A stretch of 64,000 nucleotides of DNA from Nematostella vectensis (GCF_932526225.1 NC_064038.1:4650001-4714000), one strand, 5' to 3'. Shown: positions 51,301-63,100, counted from the stretch's first letter. The notes: generated from the letters alone by a model not told the origin. Numbers and translations are program-made.

Positions 51301-53036
51301 CAAGTTTGCAAATTTTCTGATTCACTGATCACTGATTTCGCCGGATTTTTGTTAAAGATAACAGTACGCGCCTGTGGGTGTATCTGATTCCCAGATTTTT
51401 AACCTTCCTCTCTTTATTTATTCATAGGTCAAAGTTCTTCAGCGCTCTTCGATGTCGCTTGAGTTGGACGAGTTTGAAGTCTCGGATGTCGTTCCGACCA
51501 TGAGGAATTGTGGGATAGTATCTATATGCTACCACCTCAAGGTACCAAGAGCGCATAGCATGCCGGACACAACGCGACAGGACTCGAAGACCACCTGGAC
51601 GACAAGACTGTAAACTTGTCGACCTGGACTTGGACGACAAGACTGTAAACAGTGCATATACTGACGGGAAAACAACAATGACTGACGGAATTATTGAACA
51701 AAGTGTTTCATTACTTATAAGCATATTTTCGAAGTGTTTGCGCGCAGTAGTGTACAATTTTGCGTGATGTTGTTTAGGAATTCTCTAGTCTCCTCGCAGC
51801 CGCTTTACGTTTCGGTCACGCAACGGGGAAACGCTGCGTCACCGAAACTAACAGCGGCTGCGAGGAAACTAGGGATTCTTCGGCTGATTTACATGCCTTT
51901 TGCGCCCAAATTTTACTTTAAAAATCTAAAAAAAGTCTAACAAATCACGGTAGCCTTATTTAATCATCAGCACCCCACTTGAGGGAAATCCCCTGTCCTG
52001 ATGTACTGCAGTGGAATATTACTCCTCTGGCATCAGGTAAAAACGCCTAATGAGGCGTTCACTCGGAGAAAATAACAGTTCCTTGATAAGGTGGTGGCCA
52101 CAGGAAAGGGCACATCCCTCTAGGGGTGTGCTGATGATATACTCAATTCCTCTGCGCTTCATCTAATATATTTACGTTGTTGTTGTTTACTTTAAGGTTA
52201 TCGTCGCCGTTGCCCATGGTCACGGTTCCGGTGTCAATCTTGAGGTGGAGCTTCCTATCACTATAGCAACCATACCGCTGGGAAAGTCTTGCGGGCTCAT
52301 CAATAAGTTAGCCCCATATTCTCAACTAACTCAAGAGCCTAAGTTTACCATGAAGACTTTCGTCGGTATAAAGCACGGTAAGGAGGTTACACAGGAATAT
52401 TCTTTTTTTTTTAATGACATCTTGAAGTTGTCATCACTGTTGCATGCATGAAGCAAAAGGGGGTGTTAGTTATCAGTCAATCCCATGAACCTCGAAATAT
52501 TGTTCGGGCACGATATAGAAACATTAAGAAAATATTAAGAAAAATAACAGCCACGACCCCTAGAAATATTGTGGGGACCCTGATCCGACCACATGTTACT
52601 CTCAATGGTAACCCAGGCAACTTTGCCTGGCAACCTTGAACAGCCCTTCCACAATGTAAATCCTTGATGGTTTTCCTTTTCCTTTCCCCCAAACGTTTGG
52701 TCAGGCAATACTCTTTACTGTAAAGACAAAATACTCTTTTCATTAAAAACAAAATGGGAATATTCAAACTACCCGTAACCCTCTCTGCAGGTGTCTTTAA
52801 ACGTCACAAAAACGGGATGAAATCCGAATTGCTTTTCGGGCTTCCTGTGTTGAACAAATTGCTTTTAAAAAGGGAAGGACAGGGCCCCCAAGCGCCTTCT
52901 TTTCTGGAGCTTTCTGGGCAAAAAAGATGCCTGGAGGAGGGTAGTTTTCTATACTTGCTATGCCTGATATTGCACTTCTCTTTTAGTACTCGCAACTGGA
53001 TCCCCTGGCTACCCTCTACCAGCTGTAGCGACGTGA
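48327..53036 (+). CDS. Alpha-arrestin (ARRDC-type) gene C, six exons
   Basis: Exons 48327-48564, 49460-49683, 50401-50646, 51428-51541, 52197-52377 and 52987-53036; same phases and about 350 aa. It is the most diverged of the three, with substitutions such as ENMENY to EIENY differences, RFDEV, VHVINLID, YTDRTAY and LGKSCG. All conserved arrestin blocks are retained. The stop just upstream of ATG 48327 fixes the start codon for all three genes. Confidence 0.87.
50693..50771. repeat. Hairpin MITE in arrestin C intron 3
   Basis: Copy of 8386-8464. Confidence 0.75.
51776..51879. repeat. Hairpin MITE in arrestin C intron 4
   Basis: Copy of 9462-9565. Confidence 0.72.
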
Positions 53037-53491
53037 CGATCACAACCTGCTAGATCCAGTCCCCTATCGGAGACGTAGACACACGCTCGTTTGATGAGCT
53101 ACAGAGGCATGTGCAGAAGTGTTCCCTACCACTCCCGCCCAGCAAATAAAAAATAATAATAGGTTTATGGAATTTTCATACCATTGTAATATGAAGATCA
53201 AAATTAGCTTTTTTGTATTTTGTAATTTGGGTACTGGAGAGTAGTGTAAATAGGGTTTGTATAGTACAATGGAGATTAACATACTTTTTATCATAGATAT
53301 ACTTTTGTGAACTAAATAAAAAAAAACTAATAGCATAGCATGCTTGTTATGTGCTCTCCAGCCAGGCCTGTGGCCAGAGGGGGTTTCAACGAGCCACCTG
53401 GTTCCAAAGGTGGCAAAAGAGGGGGTAGGACAGCACTTTTCCAATTGGTGTTATGAGAATATGTAATATTTACAAGAAAATTCGGGTTGAG

Positions 53492-53765
53492 GCCACTCCC
53501 ACCTAATAAAAGCTACCAAAGAATCACATCTAGAGCGGCCTCTCCTCGCCTTATAAGGGCTAACAGGCAATCACGTGTGGAGTGGCCTTTCCACCTAATA
53601 AATGCTAACAAGCAATTGCGTCTAGAGAGACATCTCCACCTAATAAGCGATATCAAGCAATCACATCTAGAGCGGCCTTTCCACCTAATAAATGCTAACA
53701 AGCAATTACGTCTAGAGAGACATCTCCACCTAATACGCGATATCAAGCAATCACATCTAGAGCGG
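53492..53765. repeat. 47-bp minisatellite, about six units (unit C)
   Basis: Only one typical CTCACCTTATAAGGG-type unit (as CTCGCC) remains; the others are the diverged CCACCTAATAA type, which appear as a duplicated pair. This may be close to the state before expansion. Confidence 0.85.
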
Positions 53766-55017
53766 CCTTTTAAGATGGGACAAAACAGACATCAAAGAGT
53801 TTTTACTGTCATTTAATCAAGTCAAAAATATAAAAAAAAACAATCCCTTTCAAATAGATTATTCTTACAATCTAATTGTTTTACTGCATCTTTTTGGTGG
53901 TACATACACCACTCACAGACTGACATACATTGCACCAAAATTTCTTCAACTCAATGCACCTACATTTCTTCAACTCAAATTTCTTTAACTCAACTCAAGA
54001 ATTTATCAAGATGAGGGTGGCGGGTGCCACCTTTAAAAATGAGCATCAAAATATGAAACATAGGTCTGGGGGAAATTTGTGAATTTGGACTCCTACACAT
54101 TTCCTTTAAAACAGGAAGGACACCTCCCTCATGGTCCTCCATTACAGTGTAAACAAGACAGGTTTGCCTACGAGTGCATTTGAATTATTGCTGCTCATAT
54201 ATGCGTATTGCAGCTTAGCTGTTTGCTTCGTGCTGGCATACATACTATATTGGTAATATATATTCCCTTATTTTTATCAAACGATTTAGTATTTACAAGA
54301 TTTTTGTGGTGATGGGATCTCAATGCTATAGAAATAATATTTACAAAAAAGCTATTACTAGAATGTACTTTTCATGTGAAAAATTAGAAAATTTATGAAA
54401 AAATGTGAAAAAATCCTAGGTTAGATACCTATTTGCTACACTTGATACACCTTGTTGTATTTGCTACACCTTAAATAAATTGAAAAATGGAAATAACACT
54501 CAATCAATGAGTGAATTTAAACTGGTTTTCATAAACCTGTGAAACAAATGGAAATATTGAAAGTGTAATAAAGCCAGCACAAGAGAGATCAAATACATGA
54601 GAGTGTATTAGTGCCAAATAAGCTAAAGTGTGTTTCACAGCTTTATGAGAACCACTCATTATCTCCCTTGGCATGTACCCAGATTTGCTAGGGGGAGGGG
54701 GATGGTACACAGTCATGGGTGTCATATGGATAGAGATTTGCTAGGGGGGGGGGGGGGGATCATAAGAAACGATCTACCTTTTGGCATCTAAGATCCTGTG
54801 TACTCGTCGCCATCTGTTCATTATCCTTTCCTTACAATGGTAGAATACTAAACCAAACCTACTGTTCTCTAAATCTATGATAGTCGGATTAAATTTTCAA
54901 GAAAAAATTTGTCAAGTTCAAGGTACAAATGCTACTATAAATGATGTATGGTATTGATGATTCCCAAAGCAAGGAAGAATATTAGAGAACATTTCCTGTG
55001 AACCTGTGATTCAAGCT
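53766..55017. other. AT-rich spacer, unit C
   Basis: Counterpart of 12336-13605; no gene seen. Confidence 0.5.
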
Positions 55018-56637
55018 TTAGACAATTTCATTTTCATCATCCGTATTAGTGAGAAGACCATACTTCTGCCTGATGGCATCGGTACGCTGCTTGCGTTCTG
55101 CTCGCCTCTCCTGGCTGCGCTGACGGTTTTCCTCCCTCCTTTGTCTGATTCTGTCTTCCTCCCGTTCATATCCTTTCCTTCCCCGGCTGCGGCAGCAACA
55201 GCAGTATATGCAACATCCAAGGCTGATGAGGATGACACCCACAAGTGACGGCACAACAATGATCAACACATAGCCTGAAACAATCAAATTTATACATTAC
55301 ATCATCTCAGAGGAAAGAAGAGAGTGGTTTACCTCTCTCTTTCCCTGCTAGCAGAGGCTTCTTTTCTCTGTATTTCGCTGGGCTGGCGTTTGCGAGGAAA
55401 AGAGACCTCTGCCATGGGTTGCAAGTTCTTCGATCAAACTGCCGTCCACCATCGTGGATGGGGGATCCAGAGCGCATGCCCCATTAATTAATTACTGGCC
55501 ACTATTCGAGCCCACAATGACTAGTTCATGTGAGAAGCGTATATCCACTGTGGGATAATAATACTGCATTCGAAACGGCATCCTCCATAGAAATATCACG
55601 CGACGAATTATAAAAGAAGCCATTCAATGCCTTGCCTTCATTCAGAATTTCTTCTTTTTTGACTAACGAGTCAATCGACCGTTTACAGCTTTTGCATATT
55701 CTTCTGAAATTAGCTAATCTAAGTTTACCAAAAAGTTGTGTAACATTTTCTTAGAGTCCAACTGTGCGATATTTACATTGAAGAAACTTGCCTGTGCCCA
55801 GATGTCTTGAAACATATTCCACAAACAAGACAAAACTTGTCTTTGCTGCGTTTGCTGTTCAATCTTTTTAGTGACATTTTAGGTGATTGAAATTGAACAG
55901 ATGTTTTCTTTTTTTGAAGAGGAGAACTAACCGGAGTTTGATTCATAATTTGTGACAAAAATTTGCACATTGACAGCTTTCTCGCGATGGTACGGGTTTT
56001 GGCACGTCATACAGTCGCTTATAAACGCATGTGCAACAGAAAAAGTTTCGACCTATGGCAGCAGTCTCTTTTTCTCGCGGACGCCAGCCCAGTGAAAAGA
56101 GGCCTCTGCACAGAGAAAAGAGGCCTCTGCACAGAGAAAAGAGGCCTCTGCTGAACCTCTCTCTCAGAGCACAGCAGAAGAAGTTAAATGGGCTGTAAAG
56201 TGAGAAATTCACAGGCTAACTGTATATCTTCCTTTAAATATTGATCTCTCTTTCTTTTTAAAGAGTATCTTAGATATCATCTCTAAGAAACCTTATTGTA
56301 AAAAAATCACAAATTCATATTCTCCCCCCCTTTTGATTTAAAAAAACTTATATCAAAATATGGAGGGTCAATGACTTACTGCTATTTCCTTGTCATGACA
56401 TCTTGATTATAGAATGCATTTTGGAATGCATTAACATGATAAGAACTATCTATATACGGCCAATTTTTTCAAACCTGAATCAAATATTTTACTTTTATTA
56501 CTTCACATCACGTGATGCATTCCTTAGAAAAGTTTTTAGTGGAAAAACATGATAATAATAAATCCGAAATACAATACTTTTAAGTTTGGAACTAAGCAGA
56601 AGATAAGAGATATGAATATGTTATATATATGTTATAT

Positions 56638-56716
<79 letters not shown>

Positions 56717-59700
56717 TAGTGTTGGTTTGAGAAAAATACAAACTACATAGGTTTCCCTACAGGTCTGTTTCGTGGTTGCCCACTCATCAGGGGATTTAAT
56801 GAGAATATTCCTACCATCGTATATATACTATTAACATTGAAATTTACATAATAATAGACTGATAGTTTTAGCTAAGGCGGTAAGAGGAACAATAGCGAGT
56901 TACATTAAATATGCGGGGCGAAAACTAACAGTGCGGAACGTGTGAAAAATTGATAGCGCGAATTTAACGGTGACGGGATTAACAGTTCTAATTGTTTCGT
57001 AGCAGGGCTTTGTTTCTGTGGCGGCACGAGGACACGAGTTCATTGCGTTTATTTAGAGTTGATAGTTTGGGTTGGCAGATGATCGTCAGCTTTTCCTTGA
57101 GGCAGAGGTTGCAACGCTTAGTGGTACTGTTGTAGGCGGAGTGGGAAGAAAGAATGCGCCATGAAATAAAGTACTCAATCATGCTGTCCTTGAGAGTCCA
57201 GACGTGTTTGCTGAGTTCGGTGGAGTTTCTGTGTTTGGCGTGTCGGAATGATGCGGTGTGGTTTCTGTACCTGGTCTTGAAGCTGTTTTCAGTGAGCCCG
57301 ACGTATGTTTCCGAGGTGTTGTTGTCTTTTCGAGTTACGGTAGCTTGGTAGATAACAGATGTCTGTAGGCAGTTTCCGTCTAGAGGGCAGGTGTCTTTCT
57401 GTCGGCAGTTGCATGTCTTGTTGTTGGTAGTGGTAGGGGTGGAGCTGGCGGTCTCGGTAGCCGACGATGCGGTGATGATGCGCTTGTTGTGGTTGTCTAT
57501 GATCTGTTTGGTGTTGTTCATGCAGCTGTAACTGATTTTGATGGTGTTTCTGTTGAAGATTTTACGGAGGTGGTTGTCTTTCGGGAAGTGCTTGTCTATC
57601 AGGGTGAGGAATCTGTGGCCGATGTTGGTGCTGGTGTTCTTGCTGAAGGGCGGGTTGTACCATAGGATGTTGTTGCGTTTGCGGGTTTTACGGTTGGTTA
57701 CGGTGTTGGGTTCGTAGCGTAGCGTGTAGTTGTATCCGCTATCGTCGAGTGCTTTCTGGTAAGGTGGCGCGGTCTGGTCAAAGGAGGCTTGGTCTGAAGA
57801 TAGGGCAGATAGGCGTCTGTTGATACCAGCAGGGATGTTCTTGGTGATGGAGGGCGGGTGGTTGCTCTCACGGTGGACATATTGTAGCGAGGAGTTCGGC
57901 TTTGTATAAGGCTGGTGTGTATTACGTTTTAGGTCGAGGGTGACGTCTAGGAAATTGACAACTTGTTTGTTTGCCTCAATGGTGATTCGGAGTCTGTTGT
58001 TGTTGAAGATGCGGCATAGTTCCTTTTTTAGGTTTTCGGTGGCTCTGGGTGTGGCGTTGGTGATGGCTAGTCCGTCGTCGCGGTAGAGTCCTACGTTCAT
58101 ATTGAGGTCCTGAAGTTGGGAGAGAAGGAAGTTGCCTACAAGTTCACAGGTTTCTGCGCCATCGAAGCACCCCATCGTAACATCAAATATTGTGTTGCCT
58201 TTCTTCTGCCAGGGTGTTTGGTTGTGGACCAGGAAGGAGCTCTTGGAGTGGGTTATAATCTCTTTTTCATCAGGGGTGATTTCGTCATAGTTGGAGGCGA
58301 AGTCGAGTGCTCTTGATAGTAGGTCTTGGCTGATAGATGGGTAGAATTCTACAATGTCAAAACAGATGAAGTTGAGTTGGTGTTTGTTTTCGGCAGCCTT
58401 GAACCAGTCAATGACGGCTTTAGTGCTTTTCCATTGGTTGAAGTTTCGTTTCTTTGCAATTACGCTATTGATACGGTCGAGGATCTTTTTGCTGATTTTT
58501 CCGATTTCGGGTTTTGTGGGGTTGATGAGTCTGCAGGTAGGTTTGTTAGCGAAGTTCGGCTTATGGTCTTTGAGAGTTATGAAGGCTTGCTTGTTGGCCG
58601 TGGTGTCTATTCTATCGTCTAAATCCAGTTTTGTAGCGATCTCTTTGTTTTTCTTGTGGACAGATTGCGTTGTTTCGGAGGGTGCTTTTTTGTAGGACTT
58701 GTTTATTTCTTTTTCTAGGAGATTCTTGTAGGTAGCTGGCTCTAGTTTGTAGAAGTTTGTGGTTTTATCTGCGGGGATCAGTAGTTTAGGTTCTTTTTTA
58801 ATGTTGTCGGTGTCTTCTTTTAGCTTGCCCAGGAAAGGAGTGTTCAGGTTCTTGAATTTTACTGACTGGATCATTTTTAACATGTCTTCTTCGAACTCTT
58901 TCAGTTCTTCTACAGGAGGCGGATTTTTGGTTGAGCGGAATCCATAGGTTTCTTTGGAGGTCGAGGCGGTGTCTGTGTTTAGGAAGAAGTGTGCTTTCCA
59001 GCGCATTCGGCGTAAAAAGTGTTCGGTTTTTTCAATAAGGCGTTGGAGGTAATCACTGCGAGATGGTAGGGGAATATTCTTCGTTGAGTAGTTGATGTGG
59101 AATTTTTCCATAATGAGTAGCCTTAGAGTGCTCAACAAGAAAAACTTGGAGTCTGGATAAAATGATGGTTGAAGGCTTTCATAGAAAGTGCTCAATACTC
59201 GAAAGTAGAGCGGTGTATATATCCCCTGATGAGTGGGCAACCACGAAACAGACCTGTAGGGAAACCTATGTAGTTTGTATTTTTCTCAAACCAACACTAT
59301 ACACCGCTCTACTTTCGAGTATTGAGCACTTTCTATGAAAGCCTTCAACCATCATTTTATATATATATATACATATATATATTATATATATGTGTTGTCA
59401 CCATTGTTGAAATTGAGTTACGCATGAATGGAAACTTGTTTAATTTAGTAAATGAAATTTGTGAGCTCCCCATAAGTTCATTAAATAGAGACATGGACAA
59501 ACTGGTTGTTATCCTTTTTATAACAAATCAAATTAGCTATACCCAAATTAGAACTGTTAGGATACCGTGCGAACCTACCTGGAACGGCACATTGTTTCCA
59601 ATACCACTTGTTTCCTTTGCACCCTTTCGGGGTCAGTTGAGAGATACTGACTTTGTACGGCTTACAAGTCGAGTCCGGCTCACACCAGTAGCATTCGTAA

Positions 59701-59909
59701 TCATCTGTGCACGATCCACAAGAAGAATTTCGTTCCTCGCAGCTAAGCTTTGGAGTGGGTGTCGGGGAAGTCGTCGTGGTGTTCGGTCGAGTTGGTGTCG
59801 GACTTGAAGTTGTTTTGGGCTTTGCTGTGGTCGTTTCGGCACCGATCGCGATAAAACATACGCAGAGAGTTATCGCACTCCAACAAACTGCTTTTGTCAA
59901 GGTTTTCAT
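55018..59909 (-). CDS. PTTG1IP-like PSI-domain membrane protein, copy C (full-length tail), two exons
   Basis: Exon 1 is 59909-59579 and exon 2 is 55274-55018 on the minus strand, phase 1, about 196 aa. It has the same layout as copy A: signal peptide, Thr/Pro stalk (one residue shorter), PSI-like domain, transmembrane helix and CCIYCCCC cluster. Here the coiled-coil tail is complete and ends near RAERKQRTDAIRQKYGLL, which matches the conserved tail of vertebrate PTTG1IP. That makes C the likely ancestral form. Its intron carries the Penelope-like element. Confidence 0.88.
55331..56168. repeat. Inverted-repeat-flanked intronic segment with Cys-pair fragment (unit C)
   Basis: Imperfect inverted repeats of about 70 bp (core CAGAGGC.TCTTTTCTCTGTATTTCGCTGGGCTGG at left, complement at right) surround the decayed Cys-pair coding fragment at about 55539-55946. 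The right arm has a short CAGAGAAAAGAGGCCT triplication. The uninterrupted target TGGCACGTCATAC of the virus-like element is inside, at about 55997-56010. Possibly an old DNA transposon. Confidence 0.5.
55539..55946 (-). pseudogene. Decayed Cys-pair coding fragment, unit C
   Basis: Same as the unit A fragment (14080-14487): ATG at 55946, CLVCG, stop at about 55773, then CKSCKRSID in another frame. Confidence 0.48.
56618..56715. repeat. (TA)n microsatellite at Penelope-like insertion
   Basis: About 90 bp of near-pure TA with a few C. A shorter TA tract (about 59358-59393) flanks the other side, so the element probably entered or generated a TA-rich site. Confidence 0.9.
56754..56794 (-). ncRNA. 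Hammerhead ribozyme, 3' copy (sense to the ORF)
   Basis: On the minus strand: stem I UCCC/GGGA, core CUGAUGA, stem II GUGG-GCAA-CCAC, core GAAA, 3-bp stem III ACA/UGU closed by GACC, and cleavage expected after UGUA (between plus positions 56758 and 56757). All conserved core nucleotides are present. Confidence 0.82.
56988..59111 (-). CDS. Penelope-like protein: reverse transcriptase plus GIY-YIG endonuclease
   Basis: An intact ORF of about 707 aa from the ATG at 59111 (MEKFHINYSTKN). The frame is open to 59240, but that extension is translated terminal-repeat sequence. RT motifs: a KPTCRLINP-type segment, FICFDIVEFYPSIS (motif A, catalytic Asp), MGCFDGAETCELV (motif B) and YRDDGLA (motif C, residue about 343). 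A Cys-rich linker (CNCRQKDTCPLDGNC) follows, then a C-terminal GIY-YIG nuclease: VIYQATV (about residue 586), TYVGLTE (about 602) and a downstream RYRNH. RT and nuclease together mediate target-primed insertion. No stops or frameshifts, so this copy looks young. Confidence 0.92.
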   Translation of the reverse strand: MEKFHINYSTKNIPLPSRSDYLQRLIEKTEHFLRRMRWKAHFFLNTDTASTSKETYGFRSTKNPPPVEELKEFEEDMLKMIQSVKFKNLNTPFLGKLKEDTDNIKKEPKLLIPADKTTNFYKLEPATYKNLLEKEINKSYKKAPSETTQSVHKKNKEIATKLDLDDRIDTTANKQAFITLKDHKPNFANKPTCRLINPTKPEIGKISKKILDRINSVIAKKRNFNQWKSTKAVIDWFKAAENKHQLNFICFDIVEFYPSISQDLLSRALDFASNYDEITPDEKEIITHSKSSFLVHNQTPWQKKGNTIFDVTMGCFDGAETCELVGNFLLSQLQDLNMNVGLYRDDGLAITNATPRATENLKKELCRIFNNNRLRITIEANKQVVNFLDVTLDLKRNTHQPYTKPNSSLQYVHRESNHPPSITKNIPAGINRRLSALSSDQASFDQTAPPYQKALDDSGYNYTLRYEPNTVTNRKTRKRNNILWYNPPFSKNTSTNIGHRFLTLIDKHFPKDNHLRKIFNRNTIKISYSCMNNTKQIIDNHNKRIITASSATETASSTPTTTNNKTCNCRQKDTCPLDGNCLQTSVIYQATVTRKDNNTSETYVGLTENSFKTRYRNHTASFRHAKHRNSTELSKHVWTLKDSMIEYFISWRILSSHSAYNSTTKRCNLCLKEKLTIICQPKLSTLNKRNELVSSCRHRNKALLRNN
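59222..59262 (+). ncRNA. Hammerhead ribozyme, 5' inverted copy
   Basis: Same ribozyme on the plus strand, so antisense to the ORF: core CTGATGA at 59226, GTGGGCAACCAC stem-loop, GAAA, and cleavage expected after 59258. It sits in the loop of the 59157-59360 hairpin. Confidence 0.82.
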
Positions 59910-60186
59910 GGTGAAAGGACGCTAAAAAAATCGCGACTGACAGAAGAAAAGTGCTTTGAAGACTACAGTACTTTCGTTTACGAGTATTTTGTGAACTTTC
60001 TCATTGCGCAAGCGCATGTGACCTTCTGCGCATGCGGTGCACACGTACCGCAGAATCAGAGGAGTGCGGGCGCTGTAAACAAAAGGGCGCCATTTCTCTC
60101 TCAATTTCGATACACTTGTCAAACGCTTTTCCTAAATAATAATAGGCTATAGTCCAAGTGCAGGGATTAATTCATAACTCAACGCC
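59910..60186. promoter_or_regulatory. Bidirectional promoter region PTTG1IP C / ARMC6
   Basis: Only 277 bp separate the two divergent start codons. The left half is GC-richer with GCGCAAGCGCA and TGCGCATGCG words. In units A and B the same interval is split by the 1.2-kb element. Promoter function is inferred from head-to-head arrangement. Confidence 0.6.
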
Positions 60187-63100
60187 ATGAATCATCCAAA
60201 GAAGATTTCCCAGGAGACCTTCGATGCCGTAGTTCGTGAAAATATAGAGGAATTCGAGATGGATTTAGACGAAGCCGTTTCTGATGCTATGGAGCAATTT
60301 GTTAGTCAAGGCGTTGATTTGAGTAACTTGATTACGAGTTACGTGAGAGATGAGTCGTGTGAGGGCGGACTTAGGCACAGTAACCCTGTGAAAGGTAGGA
60401 TAGAGACAGAGGGGGGAATGGGGTATCAGGGAAAGACCGCTTAGAAACCACTGTATGTTTTGTTTTGTTGTTTTCGTTTACTGGACGTTTGTCTGGTTTC
60501 AAGGCTCGTCTACACGGACAACTTTTAGTTGTCAACTTTTAAGTGACAACTTAAAGTTGCTCGTGTAGACGGGAAAGGGTTGACAACTTTTAATTGTGAA
60601 CTCTCATTTTCCGAAAGCTAGCGTGTCAGCTTTTAGTGAACAACTTTTAGTTGTCAACTAAAAGAACGAAAGTTGACAACTAAAAGTTGTTGACCGTCTA
60701 TACGAGCAATTAAAAGGCCCCTTGCATCAAATTCCAGTAACTTGTTTTTAATATTTACTTATCCTGAGATGAAGAATAGGTAAAGAGGTTTTATATGATA
60801 TCAGAAAAAAATCTGACACAGAATTTTTGCAATTCGGATTTCGATTTTGTTGGAATGATCCTTGGAACAACAAGCCGTAATATTACAATTCTAAAATAAG
60901 AAGAATTTGAGATGGGAAATGGCGATAGGATTCCGGAGAACACGAAAACCAACACGGTTTTGGCTGTTCATACCTATCAAGAGTGGGCGGAAGTAAGGAA
61001 TTAGAACCAGAGCTGTGGCAGGATCGGATAGTTTTGTAAGTTTCGATAGTATAAAAGGCGTTCGATTATATTGTAGTGTTGATGAAGTTATGAGAGGATG
61101 TTTGTAAGGTTGATAAAGTCATGAAGACTAAGGGCGAAAGTGGCAATAAACCCCTAAAAAACCTGCATATGTAAGAAATTAATAGGGTTGAAGTTTTTCA
61201 TTTTTATGGTCCAATAGATTTTGGAAAATTGTAAATTTAAAGTGCCATGTGGTAGGGTTTTGATATTCAGCATGAAAGAGTGCAGTTAGTGAATTGATTT
61301 AATTGCTCATTATAAATGCAAGGGATGTATACAAGTTTCCCCGGGATGTATGTATATACACCCTCTGCATTTTATAATATGCAATTCAATTCTCAATTCA
61401 TCAGCCCCTCTCCTCCCCACTGAATATCAAAATCCTCCCCAGGGCTCTTAGCTACTTGCCTATTAATGAGGTTTGTACGTGAAATAAAGCCCTACAGAAA
61501 ACAATGGAAACCGTGTCAATCATGTAATTATTACATTTAAATGCTGGCAAAACCCATGAAAGCCTGTCATATAAAACTTAGTATGGTTTGTTTTCAAGTC
61601 CTAAACTACTGATATATTGGTATAAACTCGGAAATTAAGAGTTTGATGCTATGGGCACTTTAAAAGTTGTAACTATAGTTGACTAAAAGTTGTCCGTTTA
61701 TACGTAAATCATGTAAATCATGTTCTATGCAAAGGAAAAAGGAAACCCATGGGTTTCTGTAATATTTTATTGACCTTTTGGCGTTTATGGTGGTGTTACA
61801 GATGCATTAAGTGAAATCCAAGCCAGCTCAAGCAACGACAACAAGGATCATCTTATCAAAGCATTTGCAAGCTTCCAGGCTGAATGCAACAGTGAAAATA
61901 ATAGAAAATTTGCTGCCAGCCATAACGCCATCCCGATATTGTTATCATCATTCAAAGCAATCAAGGGTGACAAAGAGACACTCTGTAGAGGTCTTGAGGC
62001 TTTTGGCACATTTGTGAATGGTCAAGCTAATATCATTGATAGAGAAACCATTGAGTTTCTGTGTGAATGTCTCAAAGACTCTACCAAGCAAGAGGGGTTA
62101 TTGGAGGTGGTTCTTATATGTGTAAATCATAGCTGCATCAAGAGTGAATCAAATCGTCAAACGTTTGTCGAACTAGGAACTATTCCAATCCTGATAGATG
62201 TTTTAGGGATCCATAAACAAAATTCTTCTGTTATAAAAGAGACATGCTTTGTGCTGCGAGTTTTGACATTTGATGATGATATGAGTGTACCGTTCGGTAA
62301 AGCTCACGAGCATGCTAAGCAGATTGTTGCTGATAATGGTATCAGTGCCCTAATGGATGTAATGGAAGTTTGTGGGGAAAATGTGGAAGTGGTCAGTGAG
62401 CTGTGTGCGACCCTTGGCAGACTTTTCGTAAGGGATGAGTTTTGTAAGGAATTTATTGATATTGGAGGTCTAAAAGTCATGTTAAAGATTCTAGAGGAGA
62501 AAATCGACCACCAGGTAGGGATGTGTTAGTATATATTTCCCTTTTCTATTTATGCACATACCATTTAAATGCAAGCTTAGAAATTTTTCACTTAATATTA
62601 TCAGCTACTTGTTGTAGTTTGTAAATTGCTTTTTTATTAAGTACAGTGGAACGTGTCAACTCAAACACTTAAGTGACACATACACACAAAAAAAGAATCA
62701 GTTTGAGTAATCAGGGAGTTCAGGGAGTAGAAACAAGCAAATGCCTAGCCCATCTGGGAGTTCAAGGCATCCATGGTCATTTTATTGGTGTTCCCTAGTA
62801 GTATGAAAATAAGCTTTTACTCCATTTTTGTCCTGACTTGAGGTAACAGTATGATTTAAGTACCGGTAAATATATAGAATAATTTGGATTTGCTTGTTCT
62901 ACAGGCTGTAGTAAAACAAGTCTGCTTTGTCTTGCGTGTTCTAGCGGGTAATGACGATGTCAAGAAAGCTATTGTAGCAACCCAAGGGATGGCGCTGATT
63001 GTTGCATCCATGACCAAGCATGCCAAGCAGGCCTTTGTAGCAGAACAGGGGTGTGCCGCTCTTGCATCTATCGCTCTAAGAATGCCGGATAACTGCGCTG

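Larger units (their letters stand above)
56716..59360 (-). mobile_element. Penelope-like retroelement with hammerhead ribozymes
   Basis: About 2.65 kb. The left end (56716-56796) and 59224-59299 are inverted copies of one about 80-bp sequence containing a hammerhead ribozyme. In addition 59157-59219 is inverted at 59298-59360, making a large hairpin at the 5' side of the ORF. Terminal repeats of this kind, hammerhead motifs and an RT plus GIY-YIG protein together define Penelope-like elements. Absent from units A and B. Confidence 0.88.
48211..60814 (+). repeat. Tandem unit C (about 12.6 kb)
   Basis: Third copy, more diverged from A and B than they are from each other. It lacks both the virus-like and the 1.2-kb element, has only about six minisatellite units, and carries a Penelope-like element in the PTTG1IP intron. 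Its right edge is in ARMC6 intron 1, after which single-copy sequence begins. Confidence 0.92.

Noticed and set aside
58116-58695. Plus-strand ORFs within the Penelope-like element
   Set aside because: Antisense to the RT domain; no independent coding signal.
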